From NCBI GenBank assembly GCA_024036415.1, contig JAMWET010003062.1:310001-374000 (forward strand): DNA of 64,000 nt. Reading direction: 5' to 3'. A program made the translations under genes and the position numbers. Below the pieces are notes generated by a model that made no database searches, had not been told where the DNA came from, and saw only the letters and a program-made list of their open reading frames with translations. Below, one piece after another: positions 23,641-37,794 of this stretch (within the stretch, counting starts at the first letter, position 1; each line of letters opens with the position of its first letter). Origin of the DNA: Prochilodus magdalenae (lineage: Eukaryota; Chordata; Actinopteri; Characiformes; Prochilodontidae).

Positions 23641-26125
23641 TAAAGATCTGATTGTGCTGACCATCCTATTGGAATGTGACCTTGTCTGAAATTTGTGTGT
23701 CAGTATGATTGTGATGAATATAATATCTAAAGCAGGTGACGAGCATATCTAAATGCCAGAATGACCAATATAGTAAAGCTCAGCAGTGGATTGCGGAGGG
23801 TAAGACACTGCACAGGGGAGGTTAGCGTGTTGAGCTGAGCTCAGTATAAAACAGCTTTGTGCAGTAATTCTCTCACTGCGCTGCTATCCGTCTCCCCGTA
23901 CGACCTCATTGATATGCAGAGAAGGAGAGAGGGGAAAGTCTTCTACCTCCTACCTCTTCATCTTCTTAAAGATTAACATATGCAATTACATAATTAGCGG
24001 GTTAAAAATAGCAGTGTTTACCGGGCGGCTGCTGGTAGTCCCACTCTGCTGTTTCAACTCAGCCCTTGAGGGTTAAATGCTGAAGCCAAAGCAAGGCAAG
24101 CAAGACAGACAAACAGTGAGGGGTTAGCAGTATGTGTGTGCATTTTGCAGGGCAGGTTCTAAGTGGTTGTGTTTATGGTTAACATGGACAGGGTGTCACG
24201 CAATGGAAATGTATTCTTAGTGGGGTTTAATTGTGCTTCCACAGATAGTGGGATTAATGACATAAAGAGCAGGAGTGTGTACTACATTTTAGATAAACAA
24301 GTCAACATGAAACATATGTCCAGAAGTATCCAGATGCCTCTTCTTATTAGTGAATTCAGCTCTTTTATGGTATGCACATTGCTAACAAAAGCATTCAATT
24401 TTGCACATCCAGCTCATATGATATCCAAGACACAGCATTGCCAATAGAATGGGACACTCTAGAGGAGAGCACATGAACCTAAGGTCACCATGCCCAATGC
24501 CAAGAGTTGGCTAGACTCTGGGCTGTGGAGCAGTGAAACTGTATTCTCTGAAGTTCTGGATCTGTCCATATTGAGATTTGCATATTGTTTTTTTCTTCTT
24601 GAATTGTCTTCCCCTCTGTCCTGTCTTCCACTGTGTAGCTTTCTTATACACTTAGGTCAACAGCTGCACCATATGCACCAAGTGTTCAGCATCAGTCCTG
24701 CAGGAACGTATTGAGAAAGTTCTTAATGTACTATTTCGATCATGTAGCACTGTGTCAGATCAGGTGGCTTTTGTGTTTTATCAGGTCTTCATGTTGAGTT
24801 ACACCAGCTCAAGCAGGAAATGGCTGATAATTGATTTAATCGTCGGGGGTGGGGGGGTGGGGCAGTTCTACAACCTAACAACTGCCAAAATGTACCTTAG
24901 TAAAGTTAACTTGCACTTACAGTCAAAAGCGATGTGGCTCAGCCATTAACTTTCCTATAAAACAAGACAGAAACACACAGTGGAAGATATTTCAGGCAGG
25001 AAGACGACGCAAACAAGAAGACAAACAAGGTTCAAACAGACCAGAACCCAGTGGGAAAGATGAGTTGTACTTTCCCATTGCATCTTTATGGTAGAGAAAT
25101 TTTTTTTGTTTTTTTTACTCACACATTCCGGCACCCCTGCTTTTTTAACTCTTTTTTGCGGTGCATGACTTGTCCATGAACAAATTATTCTGTTTTGAAA
25201 TACAGCGACACACTGTTAAAATTTACTAGGGAAATTATTTTTTTTCTTTCCATTTTACAGTTTACTGGGAAACGAGGCTAGGATGGTGGCAAGTCTGCCT
25301 AGTTATAGTTAGCAACAACATGAAGTAGCTCTGCCATGTGTAGCATTTTGCCTGGTATAGTTCAGGTTGGTGGCATTTTAGGCTGGATATTTCAGAAAGG
25401 TTGCGCAGTATTTGTTGTTATGCGGTGACTAGAAACAAGAATTGCTTCAGTTTCATTAGGCTGAATAGGATTTTCGCTAAAGCTGGTCCAACCTGGCAAC
25501 AGTTGCTAAGAAAGAATGCATTTGCAGTGAAAGCATAGATAGGCCAGTTACAGTAAGTACCCACAAATACAGTAATGCAAGCGTGCTTGAGTGTGATGTG
25601 TGGGGATGCGTGTGTTTATCCAAATTGTACTCTCTGCAAACAGCAGTAGGGTGAAGCATGCAGTTCAGGGTGAGTACACCCAGGCTCTTGGATTTTCTCT
25701 CTAAGAGGATTTAGTCATAAAAGTCACCAGGTTACTCACACTTGTGAATCATGAGAGATTCCCATAGTTTTCCTGCAGCAAAATTGAAGAAGCGCTGACC
25801 TGTATGTGCTTTGGAAGCTCTGTGCTGGTGTTTACATGGTGGATGCAGTATATGCAGGAGAGCAGGGCACACACAAAGGAGTAAAATTTAACATGTAACT
25901 TTTAATGTTCTTAAACAGGTCTACGTAGAACATGGTATTCCTTAAGCAGCTGCATCTGTGATCTTTTACAGCAACTGCAAAGATACTTTTGGTACATACA
26001 TAAAGTAACTTTATTTGTCATTTGCCACTATAGTGGCACCTTTAATGCTTTGACAGCACATGCTTTAACACTACACTCTACATTTCTCAAACGTTTTAAA
26101 AAACAACCTACCGATACAGGAGTGA

Positions 26126-26455
26126 TGTACACTCATCATCAAAAGGACAGTTGCACAAATAGTTGCATGCAGAAGAAATCAACTGACAGGAGGTTTGACA
26201 CTCAGCCACGTATGTGACGAAAGCAACGACAGGCCTTATTGCTGTACCTGACTGGACCAATAGCCATGACTGCAGACGTTTAGTGAGCAGTGAGTCATCT
26301 TCAGTGAGAGTCTCGGTGGAGACAACAAACAAATCTGTGTGTGGAAGCACCATGGTCAGAAGGCCTGGTGTAACTCCACCTTCACCCCTACTGCACAATC
26401 TGCAAGAACTGTGTGAATATTCAAACTACATGGAATGGATTTTCACAGGACCCTA
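26126..26455 (+). mobile_element. Tc1-like relic, copy C
   Basis: The same family as A, B and D but in the opposite orientation. The + strand reads RKQRQALLLYLTGPIAMTAD, close to copy D (KQRWALLVYLTGP). Further on it reads YCTICKNCVNIQTTWNGFSQ, parallel to copy B's LLQNLQDLSENI and TAWDGLS in shifted frames. Internal stops and a deleted core make it non-functional. A separate scrap of the family end, 'cttctgggtgcaactattct', lies at about 26591-26610. Confidence 0.65.
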
Positions 26456-28485
26456 TTAATAACCTCTACAACTTCATTAGCCAACATGTAGCTCAATAAA
26501 TATTGCCCATATCAGTCTAAATGTATCATCATTTATTGTCCCGGGTAAACGTCATCTTCCTTCTGAATACCAATTCAATACAGCACTTCCTTCTGGGTGC
26601 AACTATTCTTTTTGATATAGAGCGTGTTATCTACCTAGTGGAGAGTTTAAACATGACAAACAAACAAGAACTGAAGGAAAATGGCACGGTCGTAACAATA
26701 ACAAGTAACTTTCAGGGCTTTGCAACTTATGCAGCAAGAAATGAACAGTTCTGTTACAATCTAAATAACAAGAGGTGATAAAAGCAGGCTGTCCTTACCC
26801 CTCTTCACTGTGTGGCTGGTTTTAAATTCCATGCCTGTCAAGTATAACCAGGTGAGGAATTTGACAGTGACAAAAACTCAGTGCAGAATCCTCGTGTCTG
26901 ATACTGCAGTGCAAAACTCAGACACAAGGTAACCCAGGGATTTAAAGCAGGGTAGGATTTACAGGACTTGAATCATAGTACCAGCTGATGGGTACCTCTG
27001 ATTTGTAGACATATACTTGAATGTAGCAACCATAAAATCTGCAAGCAGTTTACAAAAACTACAGGAATCTTTGTGTGAGTTGCCGGTAGTTTTGCTCTGA
27101 CAAATAAGATTTCCCCTTTTCTCTCGTTTTAGACCAAATTTTGACCCAGACCAAAAACCTAGCTTTAATAGTCATGTCTGCCGCTGGCAGTGGTCTGTTG
27201 TTATATGCTAGCTATTAGCTTTGTAGCTAGTGAAAACAGAAAATAGTAAATCCTGTAAGAGGTGCAGTGCATAGTTCCGTAGGTGGGGTGACTGCAGTTA
27301 AGCTACGCTAACAGGGTGGCGTGTTCATTAGCAGGGGTGATGGAGCAGTCGGTGCACTGCACAGTCAGCAGTATTGATACAGCCTTCAGGCTACCTAGTG
27401 TGTGTGTATGTGTGTGTGTGTAGTCTGCGCTGATAACACTGCAGCCAACTGAATCACCTCATACTTATACACTCTGGGGGTTTACAGGGTTTAGGCTGAA
27501 TGTGTAAAAACTTTTCTTTTTTTATTTAGAGCATTTTATCGCAGAGTTGTTCAGTTTTTCTGCTTGCACAGGTTTTTTTTCTGATTGTAAGGCACATAAG
27601 AGTAGTTTGGTTTGTAAAGGCAGTGTATTGTTTGCGCTATGAAATATGAATATTCGCTGACGGTTTAGGCTGGTGAAAATGTCTGTTTAAATGAAAGCCT
27701 GATTCAGTGTTGCCCCACAGTGCTATCACACTCACTGGTTATTGATACCATTTTTCTCTGTCAGGAGGAGATCTGTGGGCAAGCGCATGGGGGATTACAT
27801 AAGTCTAATGGAGCTTCAAATGAAACTTGCTTCTTTTTGAAGCCTGTACACATTTTTCCCCTTCAATTGGGGCCTATAGCAAACTGCAAAACGTTTTTGG
27901 GTTCACTCTTTTTGTAATGTCGCAGAAGGCAACACATTCACATCTACCAACTAATTCAATTTACATTCAACTGTAGCCTCAACCACTTAATGCTGTGTTC
28001 GGGCTTATCAGAGGTGTATAGACAAGATGCTTAACTACTAACCACAGCTTCACTCTATTCAAATGCTTGCTTATGAATACGGCCACCATATGGAAAAAGC
28101 ATGGAGCTTGTGATAGAGTGGTTGTGTGAAAATGATTTATGACTGTTTTTGGTACATACCCTGACACACATCAGAAGTGGATCCCATGGGAAACAGATGT
28201 TTAGAACCGAGAAACTTGACGTGACACAAAGATCCACTATCAAGAAACAATGAGAATAATGCTGTGGAGGAACTGTGGAGACACTTGCTATGCAGTGCAA
28301 TGAGGGCTGATGAGGGCTGTGCTGCCAGGCTTTCATTACTCTTATAGTAAAAAGGCAGAGAGAAAGAAGAAAGGGAAGGAAATATGTCAGAAGTGATACA
28401 GCACTGAGCGTTCCTCAGACAGTGAGCCATCTGTGGACCGTGTGCTGTGTTGGCAAAGCAAACAGATAACAGTAGACCTCATTTG

Positions 28486-28487
<2 letters not shown>

Positions 28488-28524
<37 letters not shown>

Positions 28525-28592
28525 TGTGTGCGTGTGTGTGTGCGTGTGTGCGTGCGTGTGTGTGTGTGTGTGTGTTTGTGTGTGCGTGTGTT

Positions 28593-28625
<33 letters not shown>

Positions 28626-28628
28626 GAA
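28488..28628. repeat. (TG)n with CG and TT variants
   Basis: About 140 bp of TG with periodic 'gcgtgtgt' and 'gtttgtgtgtgcg' variants. Open frames on both strands are repeat artefacts. Confidence 0.97.
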
Positions 28629-29830
28629 AGAGACTGTTCTGTCTAGAACATTTGAAACAAACCAACTAACCATTTGCACAGCAACCCATCAAGACACTTC
28701 TAACTGGGTACAAAGTTCAATTCATTGCAGTACAGATAAACAAAGGCACAAAATCCCATCACTATCCAGGACTAACTTACCTTTACTGACACTCTCTTAA
28801 AAGGTGACCTTTTTACTGTAGAGCTAAGCCATGGTTGGCTGATTGTAAATTTTTGTTATCACATGCCATTGTGATGGATAAAAAAAATGGCCTCTAGTAA
28901 TATAGGATAAACACAGCATCTTTCCCACTCTATTAAACACTGAAGCTGTTAATAATGCATTTGTCCAGATTCACTCTGTTTAACCAGCCATCTAGATAAC
29001 CTCCTGCTCAAACTGTGAAACAAATATTCTACTCCCATACACACAGAAGAACACAGCCTACAACGAGACAATAACAACACAAGTTATACAACTTTGCAGT
29101 TTCTTTTTTTTAAATTAAACTTTAAGTGCCGTTTTTGATTATTCAGCACCATTCAAACATTCAAATTCTACTTTTCCTTTTGTTCTGATATCTGATCCAG
29201 TGAAACATTTGGCTAGTTGCATTACTAACTGAGTATTGTATCGGCGCATCCCTAATACACACAAATCTAGTCTACTCTGTTCATTGTCCTCTTTCAAGAT
29301 AATTCTAGGCTGTTAAGGTTTCATGTTAATCCAGTGTGTTAATCTCTTTGGACTAATAAAGCACTTTCCGAGTTTGGACCACACCACAGAAACACAGTAG
29401 AGGAACTCTGAGAAACTTGGCAAAGAGTTCCAGGTGACTTTGCTGTGTTTGAGGAAGTCGGACCCCCCATTACTCTGTACTTGTGTGTGGTCATAGAGGA
29501 GTGGGAGGAGCATGTGGTGGAGGAGGCCAATGAATCAGGTATACTGGGGCAAGGAAAGCACGATATAGCTTATTTACCATGCAGGTTCATTTTACTTTCC
29601 TGCCTGTGTCAATTTAAACATGTTTCTTCTGCATGATCACCAAAGTGCCTTAGAGTAAACCAGCAAATCAGAATAGAGCTCATCAGTGTATTCATACGCT
29701 TAACAAAAATGGAAAAAAAGCTTGTTCATTCTAGGGCCAAGATGTATTTGGGCATTTTTCACTCCAACCAAAGTCATACTTTCTGTGTGGAGACTTCAGA
29801 CAACATCAGAGAACACTTTAAAACGTGTGC

Positions 29831-29962
<132 letters not shown>

Positions 29963-31310
29963 GTTATGGTCAAGATTCTGGTACATTGATAGTTCTCTCA
30001 CATGGTGTTCCAGCTCTTGTTCACAGCCCAGTTGGCCTAGACAATGACCAGGTCAGCCAGCTGGTCATTTGAAGGTGGAATACTTCACAGGAGGTTTGGC
30101 ACTGGTGTTAGCATTAGCATTTGCCTGGCCAAAAGTGACCCCACTCTGTGAGTTCTCACTTACAGTAGCTGACAGCAGCTAAAACTCCCAAGCAGGGTGC
30201 CGCGCTAAACTAGGTTCCCCTTCAGTCCAGGTTTGTGTTTGCTTCAAGTCTTGGTATGCTGGGCGTTGCAGTAAAATAGTTCCCCGCTGCTTCCGGTCTC
30301 ATGTGGTGTGACATCATATTTTGTCGGCTTATCAGTTTTGGCTCCAAGGCCTTGATGGGGCGTCTCACTAGAGAGGTGTCCCTACTCATCCAAATTAAGC
30401 CTCTGCATTGCTGACTCCTCAGTAAAGTCACAATTTGTCACCTTGTGAATTTTATATGTCAGTATAAAACATTTGTGTTTCATCAGCACTTCTGGCCATT
30501 TTTTCTAGTGTTATGAGCTTTTAGGAATGTTCTAAGAAGACTTACATGGTAAAGACAGATAATACTGTAGGTAGGACTGTGTTGCAGGAGCTGGAGCACA
30601 TGTAATTTGGATTTTTACCTGCAGTACAATATGGCTGCTTAATTCAACATTACATTGTAAGAGCTGTGTTGAAAATGAAATGTGTCCTCACCAGCAGGTA
30701 GATGGAGTGCGGGTTGTTGATGTGATCAGCGGTAGTGCGTGTGTGCGTGCCCACAGGGGGAGTGATGCAGATGAAGTACTTGTTGAGTTCTGCATTAGTG
30801 TGTGTAGTACCCTGAAAAGCACTTTACATTTCACCTCAATTTCACATCCCCACACGCACCCAGGCCTACTTGCCTGCCAGCACTGTTCATTTATTCCCTC
30901 AGATGTTCACTTTAATCTCAAACTTAAACATGTCTGTTTGCATGCGCTATAACTGAGAGTGTCCATCCTGCACAGCAGGCATGAGATGTGTTGCTTGTTG
31001 TTGTGTTGAATTAAATTTTGTGTGCGAGAGGAAGGTTGGCTTCAGAATCTTCGGGAGGTTGGCTTCGGAAGTGCAATAATTTGGAATCAGGCAGCATCTC
31101 CATGCAGTCCCTTGTGAAACTTTTATAATGCCTTGTGCATTATGCACATGCCCTAATGAGAGACAGCATTGTTGGAGAATGAGATCCGGTGTAATAGTAC
31201 TTGTGTGCCTCATAAAACCAAGAGCATGTAGAGCAAAACGACTTTATTAAGATACTACAATATAAAAAAAGTAATATATATATATTATCTGTTATTGGTT
31301 CACCCATGTT

Positions 31311-31850
31311 TAGTTTATCTATAATAAGTTAGCCTGTGATTAGTTTGTCTATGGTTGGTCGGCTTGTGATAGATTTGACTATGACTGGTTTGTCTATGGT
31401 TGGTGAGCATGTGATTGGTTTGTCTATGGTTAATTAGCCTGTGATTGGTGTGTCTATGGTTAGTTAGCATATGATTGGTTTGTCTATGGTTGGTTAGCAT
31501 GTGATTGGTTTGTCTATGACTTGTTGGCCTGTGATTGGTTTGTCTATGGTTGGTTAGCATGTGATCGGTTTGTCTATGATTGATCGGCTTATGATAGATT
31601 TGTCTATGATTGGTTTGTCTATGGTTGGTTAGCATATGATTGGTTTGTCTATGGTTAGTTAGCCTGTGATTGGTTTGTCTATGGTTGGTTAGCATATGAT
31701 TGGTTTGTCTATGGTTGGTTAGCATGTGATTGGTTTGTCTATGGTTGGTTAGCATGTGATTGGTTTGTCTATGGTTGGTTAGCATATGATTGGTTTGTCT
31801 ATGGTTGGTTAGCATATGATTGGTTTGTCTATGGTTGTTATCCTGGGATT
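31311..31850. repeat. 30-bp minisatellite, about 18 copies
   Basis: The unit is about 30 bp: 'tggtttgtctatggttggtt' followed by 'agcatgtgat' (variants 'atatgat', 'cctgtgat'). Copies in the second half (31610-31830) are nearly identical and those at the edges more diverged. Because 30 is a multiple of three and the unit lacks stops, the minus strand is open for 166 codons (31815 to 31315) with a ten-residue period, MLTNHRQTNH. Similar frames in other phases would also repeat. I see no promoter, splice signals or domain, so I treat it as non-coding. Confidence 0.95.
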
Positions 31851-32569
31851 GGCTATGGTTGATTTATCTATGATTTGTTAGTCAGTGCTTGGCTTATGTA
31901 TAAGTGTTTTTACATGGACTTAACTAATTAGGTAACGAGTCTAACTTGTGGATGAAGCTCTTTTTTTTTTTAATTCACCTTTCATCTTAAATTCACCGTA
32001 TCTTGTAGTATCTCCCTAAAGTCGTTCTGCTCAATCCACTACATGGCATATCAAAGTCACATTTTGTCTGTTGGTTTTCTGAATATATGAGCATACATAT
32101 CTTCAAGATAAAAATATGGATAAATCCTTAATTATATGAAGGTATACATGTGCTGAAAAATCTGATTTTCTCTGGAAATCTGATTAAGATCAGATTATTA
32201 AATGCAATTAAAACTACCAGCCATAATAATGTACATAAAAACAGTAAGGGCCATCTCCGCACCAGAAGGCTATTAGGTGCTATTTGCAACACTAGTTGTG
32301 AACTTGTACCTCTTTTTGCCATGGGGCTGAATGCAAGTGTGATAGTGAGATGACCTTGATCAGGAGCTTTGTTCTGAAGCTGCTGGTCATTGTTTGCTTG
32401 TTTGATGGCGAGAGCTGACTGAAATCCCAGCCCACATTAGGGGCATCTAATGAAGAGAGACCACTCTGTTAGTGTGTTTGCATGTGAGAGTGTGCGTCGC
32501 AGATGGTGACGATGTCGACACATGGGACATTGACATGCACTAATGTGCCCTTGAGATGAAAGAGAAGGG

Positions 32570-32755
32570 GAGGGCATAGAGAGTGATAAAGAAAAGAATA
32601 GAGAATGAAAGTGAGAATGAAAGAGGGAGAGAGAGAAAGAGAGAGGGAGGGAGGAAAAAAGGGAGAGAGAAAGGGATAGATAGACAGATAGTCAGACGAC
32701 ATAGCGCACACACATACATATACCCACAGAGGATGTAAGAGAGAGAGAGAGAAGG
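32570..32755. repeat. Purine-rich imperfect (GA)n tract
   Basis: Interrupted GAGA and GAAA sequence with 'agatagatagacagatag' near 32676. Low complexity, no gene. Confidence 0.7.
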
Positions 32756-34989
32756 TCAGTTTAATTAAAGCACCACATCACTTCATGAGTGCTATTATCA
32801 TAAGCAATTACTTAACTAATTACTCATCAATTAGGAATGGAAAGATTGATCAGCTACAGATCAGAATCAGATGATTTACGTTGTAAAAATGCAGTCATCA
32901 GAAGTGCTGTGGAACCTCCACCTGTCCAATGAATGAGAGTTAAATAAGGACTGCCTGATGTTCTACTTTGCAGTAGGGTTAATTTCCCTTTATTATCAAG
33001 ACAGCAGATACTGGTATTTGCTGCACCCTCACCATTCCACACTCTTGGTGTCACTTGTACCATATCACTGAAGACCTACCACCCTTCTGATCTGAAAAGC
33101 TCCAGGTCGAGTACATCTAATGGCTATCTGGTAATGCAACTAGTTAGTGCTGGTGGCATGGAGCATCCCCTTAATCTTCATTTTTCTTCTTTCCTCACCT
33201 TCTGTTTCTGCTGGATTTCAATCAGCACATAGTAATGCTGCCATCTGACGTACAACAGCTGGGCAGCTATAGACTTCCAGGATTTTTAGCTGGGACATCT
33301 GGAATATGTAGATTTTGAATATAGGCTGACTGACTAGATTGGTTCTTCTTTCATCTTGTCTCCCGTTAAAGACGTAAGGTTTTCTTTGCTTTAGGAGGGG
33401 CTATTCTCACCCTCACACTTCAGCACTAGTTTTCAATCCTGAGGCTTTTGTCATGTTCTCCCTGCTCTGTGGAGAGGATGTAGTCTCAGGACAGGGTTTA
33501 GAAAATTATTTTAGCAGGGGACAAGATTAGTCATCCCTGATCCCCCTTTAGTGACCAGTCTGCAAAAAAACAGCAATGCTCATCCTTTTAAGCAAGTTAT
33601 ATATGTGTGCATGTGTGTTTGATACAGTTGGTCACCCAAATGGCACGGCTGGAATGGATAAGCTTCTTGATGGACTAATGTGGCTGGCTAAGCAGGCCTT
33701 TTATAAATAGCATCTAAGCTAGCAAAAGTTAAACAATCTGCAGGGTGCGAAAAGCAGATTTTTTGGCTGGGGAATAAATACTGGAATAAATTTGCATGCT
33801 TCCATTTCCCAAAATACAAAATGTTTATCATACTATACATTTGTATTCACCCTTCGTGAAGCTGAAGAGCTCTGTCAGCTTGTTAGTGTTCCTGTGTCTT
33901 TAATTCCCGCCTCCCAAAGAGCCAAGTGTTCTCTGCGTCGTTAGCTTGCCCACTCAGTTCTGACAGGTTAATGACCAGTGCCATTGAAAGAAACATCTTG
34001 CTACAAGCACTGGACGTACAGATGGCCATGGAATTCTTGACTAGAATTCCAACATGGCATTTTAGGCAGTGAATTCTGTGGGAGAGAGCTTTTCCTTCTG
34101 GCATGTACTTTTTATAACTTTGTAGACTGTTTACATGCACAAAACCTACGTTGTGCAATAAAGGAAAAAGAAGAAACCTGGAGTTCTTCATTATCGTGTC
34201 TGGTCGACACAATAGCTACCTTCACCCATTTACTGTTGATTAATTTGGGCAACAGTATTTCTTATAGTACATATTTTGTCTAAAAATAATTTACTTAACA
34301 ACTTAAACAGAATAAATGTTACTGTAAGTTCATATCTCTGTATCAAATCAGATCTGTATCTGCTCACAGAATCAGTCCTAATCTGTTGATCTACCATCCT
34401 CATATGCTTCCCATCATGTACCATCAAGCCCACTGCCTCCACACAGATCCAGCCCTAAAGCCAGCCCAATATAGCTTGTGCATGTGTGTTGCCATATAGT
34501 CTGATGCCTCGCCAGCGTGGAATGTGCATCTAAATCATTGCACTGATACTGGCATAAAGCAAGCAGAGCGGTCACAAAGGGCTGAAGCAGTGGCTTTCCC
34601 CTTCATTATTTGCAAAGCCGAGGGCTCAAACCGTTGGCATGCTATGCTATAAATACATGCTCTACCAAGTACCCTAAATGCATGGCTTGGTCTGTATGAG
34701 TAAATGGCTCACTACAACAGACAATGAACCAACCTTGCTCTGTTACACATTAGATGAAAACTGGTTCAGACAAACTGCTTTGCACAATATCATTAACCAT
34801 TTGAAGTCATAGTTGTCACCAACAGTTACAAAAGTATGTGGTAATGTGTTAATTACCCCCCCTTTTTACCACCCTGTGTCACCACAGAGAGTGATTCACC
34901 ACTATATGTGTGTGTGTGTGCGCTCAGTATCAGCATTACACTCAATACTTAACAGAGTCTATACACTAAAGATTTGTTTAAGACATATA

Positions 34990-35390
34990 TACAGTGCTGG
35001 GAAAAAGTTTTTGTCCCCTTACAGATTTCTTTTGTTTTTGCACGTTTGTCACACATGAGCTTAAGGTCACTAGCTGATGGCCGGAGATTCTTCTACAGGA
35101 TTTTCTGGTAAAGTGCAGAATTCATGGTTTCATTGACCACAGCAAGTCATTCAGGTTCTGAAGCAGCCCCCGACCATCACACTACCTCCACCATGTTTGA
35201 CTCTCTGTATGAAATGCTGTGTTAGTTAGTGTTATGTTAGTTTTATGCCAGATATAATGGGAAAATAATTTTAAAAGTTTTTGTCTCATCCATGTCTCAT
35301 AGAATATTTTCACAAAAATTTTGGGGATCACCAAGATGTTTTTTTGTCCAATTTTTCTTTTTGGTCAGCAGTGGTTTTCGTGGTTATTTA
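34990..35390. mobile_element. Fragment of another Tc1/mariner family
   Basis: Starts 'tacagtgctgggaaaaagtt' and includes 'ccatgtttgactctctgtat', 'ttggggatcaccaagatgtt' and 'ggtcagcagtggttttcg'. I recognise these as antisense transposase sequence from a common fish mariner-type element. The other end is not found, so it is truncated. Confidence 0.55.
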
Positions 35391-35550
35391 TTTATTTTAA
35401 TTTTTTTAAGTTTATAAACAATAAACTAGCAAAACAGTCTACAGGGTTAGACTAGGAATCATGCAAATTAGTTAGATTGATGTCATTACTACCATTCTGT
35501 TCTAGACCAGCAGGCAACATATTGTAGGTCCATGTATTTGTTTAAATATA

Positions 35551-36292
35551 TACAGGTGCTGGTCATAAAATTAGAATATCATGAAAAAGTTGATTTATTT
35601 CAGTAATTACATTCAAAAAGTGAAACTTGTATATTATATTCATTCATTACACACAGATTGATATATTTCAAGTGTTTATTTCTTTTAATTTTGATGATTA
35701 TAACTGACAACTAATGAAAATCCCAAATTCAGTATCTCAGAAAATTAGAATATTGTGAAAAGGTTCAATACTGAAGGTACCTGGTGCCACACTCTAATCA
35801 GCTAATTAACTCAAAACACCTGAAAGCGCCTTTAAATGGTCTCTCAGTCTAGTTCTGTAGGCTACACAATCATGGGGAAGACTGCTGACTTGACAGTTGT
35901 CCAAAAGATGACCATTGACACCTTGCACAAGGAGGGCAAGATATAAAAGGTCATCGCTAAAGAGGCTGGCTGTTTACAGAGCTCATTATTAGAGAGGCGA
36001 GGGGAGGAAAAGATGTGGTAGAAAAAAGTGTACAAGCAATAAGGATAACCGCACCCTAGAGAGGAGTGTGGAACCAAACCCATTCAAATACAAATACCCA
36101 TTCTGAGATACTGAATTTGGGGTTTTCATTAGTTGTTAATTATAATCATTATAATTGAAAGAAATAAACACTTGAAATATATCAGTCTGTGTGTAATGAA
36201 TGAAGGCAATATTCTAGTTTCACTTTTTGAGTGGAATTACTGAAATAAATCAACTTTTTTGTGATATTCTAATTTTATGACCAGCACCTGTA
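35551..36292 (+). mobile_element. Non-autonomous Tc1-like element with long inverted repeats
   Basis: A 742-bp element from 'tacaggtgctggtcataaaa' to its complement ending 'ccagcacctgta' at 36292. Inverted arms of about 200 bp include 'gtgaaacttgtatattat' against 'aatattctagtttcac' and 'caagtgtttatttctttt'. Both ends carry TA, the Tc1 target. Between the arms, from 35873, is a short transposase start: MGKTADLTVVQKMTIDTLHK, then EGKI and a stop. The rest of the transposase is deleted. Confidence 0.9.
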
Positions 36293-36599
36293 ATGATGAG
36301 GGCAAACTAACATTGAGTGCCACTTATTTACATGGGTCCTGACTTTTGACTGACCCTGTATAAACAGAATTAGAGGATTTAAATGGTTGTAATTACCTCC
36401 ATCTTACTGTCTTACTGTCAAACTTATACAACCTAACCAATGTGTCTGTTACTGTGAAAAGAAATATCAGTATCTTCTATTATAAATTAAGCACCAGATT
36501 TGCATCAGTAGTAGACCACATTTGGCTTAAGACATGACTCCGATATAACAGTCTTACCTCAGCCTAGAGGCCAGCCAGGCTGTGTGACCCATAGATTAT

Positions 36600-36670
36600 T
36601 CATCACCCAGCTCTCTCTCTCTTTCTCTCTCACTCGCTCTCTCTCTCTCTTCCTCTCTCTCCCCTTTTGC
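36600..36670. repeat. (TC)n-rich tract
   Basis: Interrupted CT dinucleotides, low complexity. Confidence 0.85.
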
Positions 36671-37598
36671 CCCTTTAATTTTTTTCCTGCTTAATTGGAA
36701 AATGAAAAACATTTATTGTAGCAATGCATCACGAAGAGGGTGCTTTCCCTGCCAGAGCAGATCATCCATTAATGTCTACAATGCAGCGAGAAAAAAGAAA
36801 AAGAAGAGAAGACTTTCCATTGCATTTCTTTCACTGTGCCTTTGTTTTGACGAAGGACGCTGGTAATTAGAAATCTCTCTGATAGGATATCCAAGGAGGA
36901 ACAGTGGAGTCTGTATATGTTTGTGTGTTGAAGATCTTCCTGTCAGTGATTTGTAGAACTGACAGGCTGCTTCTTTGCTGGACTCAGATGATGTTTACTG
37001 ACCTGTATCTTCCTCTGGGGCGGGACCACAAGGCTTTTGATTAAGTGCGTGCATGTGTGTGTGTGCGTGTCGTGGGTGAGAGGTTATGAAGATATAAAAA
37101 AGAGAAATGTTGAACTAAAAAAGACACAGTGAGAAATGCATTAAGAAGTCTATGAATATTCCCTACAGTAGCATAATCAATAGTGGTGGTAGAAGAATAA
37201 CCACTCATGCATACAAACCCAAACAGATAAAGAAGAAAGTTGTCTACAGTGTTCCTTATTACTGTAACTGATAAGCAGCAGTCAAGAAAGCACTCTGTTA
37301 AAGCAATAGTTTGAAAACAATAACTTGAATGCAGTTTCCCGTATTATAAACTAACTATCCCTAATTTTGCACTTCAGCCATAAGGCTAATGTAGCTGACA
37401 AGTAATACAAGATGATATTCATGTTGTATAAGACTAAAATACCCACAAAAGTACACCTATGTTCCCAGTGTTCTATGTTCCAAGGACCTTATGTTCAGCT
37501 CTTTGTATGATATACCATACTGCAATATGCTGTATCTATGAAATTATTATGGGTAATGTCATGAGGTCACCATAGTTATACATGGAACAAGATGGAAC

Positions 37599-37794
37599 GT
37601 GTGTGGTTGGTGTAGCTCAGTGGACAACACCGCTACCCACCACATGTGGGTTCGAATCCCGGGCTGGGTAACTATGCTGTGCTATACCAATAAGAATCCT
37701 TGGGCAAGACTCCTAACACCACATTGGCCTACCTGTAATATGATTACCCTTGTAAGTCGCTCTGAATAAGAGCGTCAGCTAATTGTAAAAATGT
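37599..37794 (+). mobile_element. tRNA-derived SINE with target-site duplication
   Basis: The head has pol III promoter boxes: A-box 'tggtgtagctcagtgg' near 37608 and B-box 'ggttcgaatcc' at 37649-37659. A tRNA-unrelated body follows, then a tail, 'gtaagtcgctctgaataaga', then 'gcgtcagcta', like the LINE-derived 3' tail of many fish SINEs. A perfect 10-bp direct repeat, 'aagatggaac', flanks it at 37589-37598 and 37795-37804, showing retrotransposition and fairly recent insertion. It lies in the sense direction of the host intron, about 850 bp before exon 2. Confidence 0.93.

Noticed and set aside
31315..31815. 166-codon antisense frame as a repeat protein gene
   Set aside because: Fully explained by a minisatellite whose unit is a multiple of three; no gene signals.
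31311..31850. CRISPR-like array
   Set aside because: Units are contiguous without unique spacers, and the genome is a vertebrate's.
37599..37680. Functional tRNA gene
   Set aside because: A and B boxes are present, but a SINE body, tail and target duplications follow; it is a retroposon.
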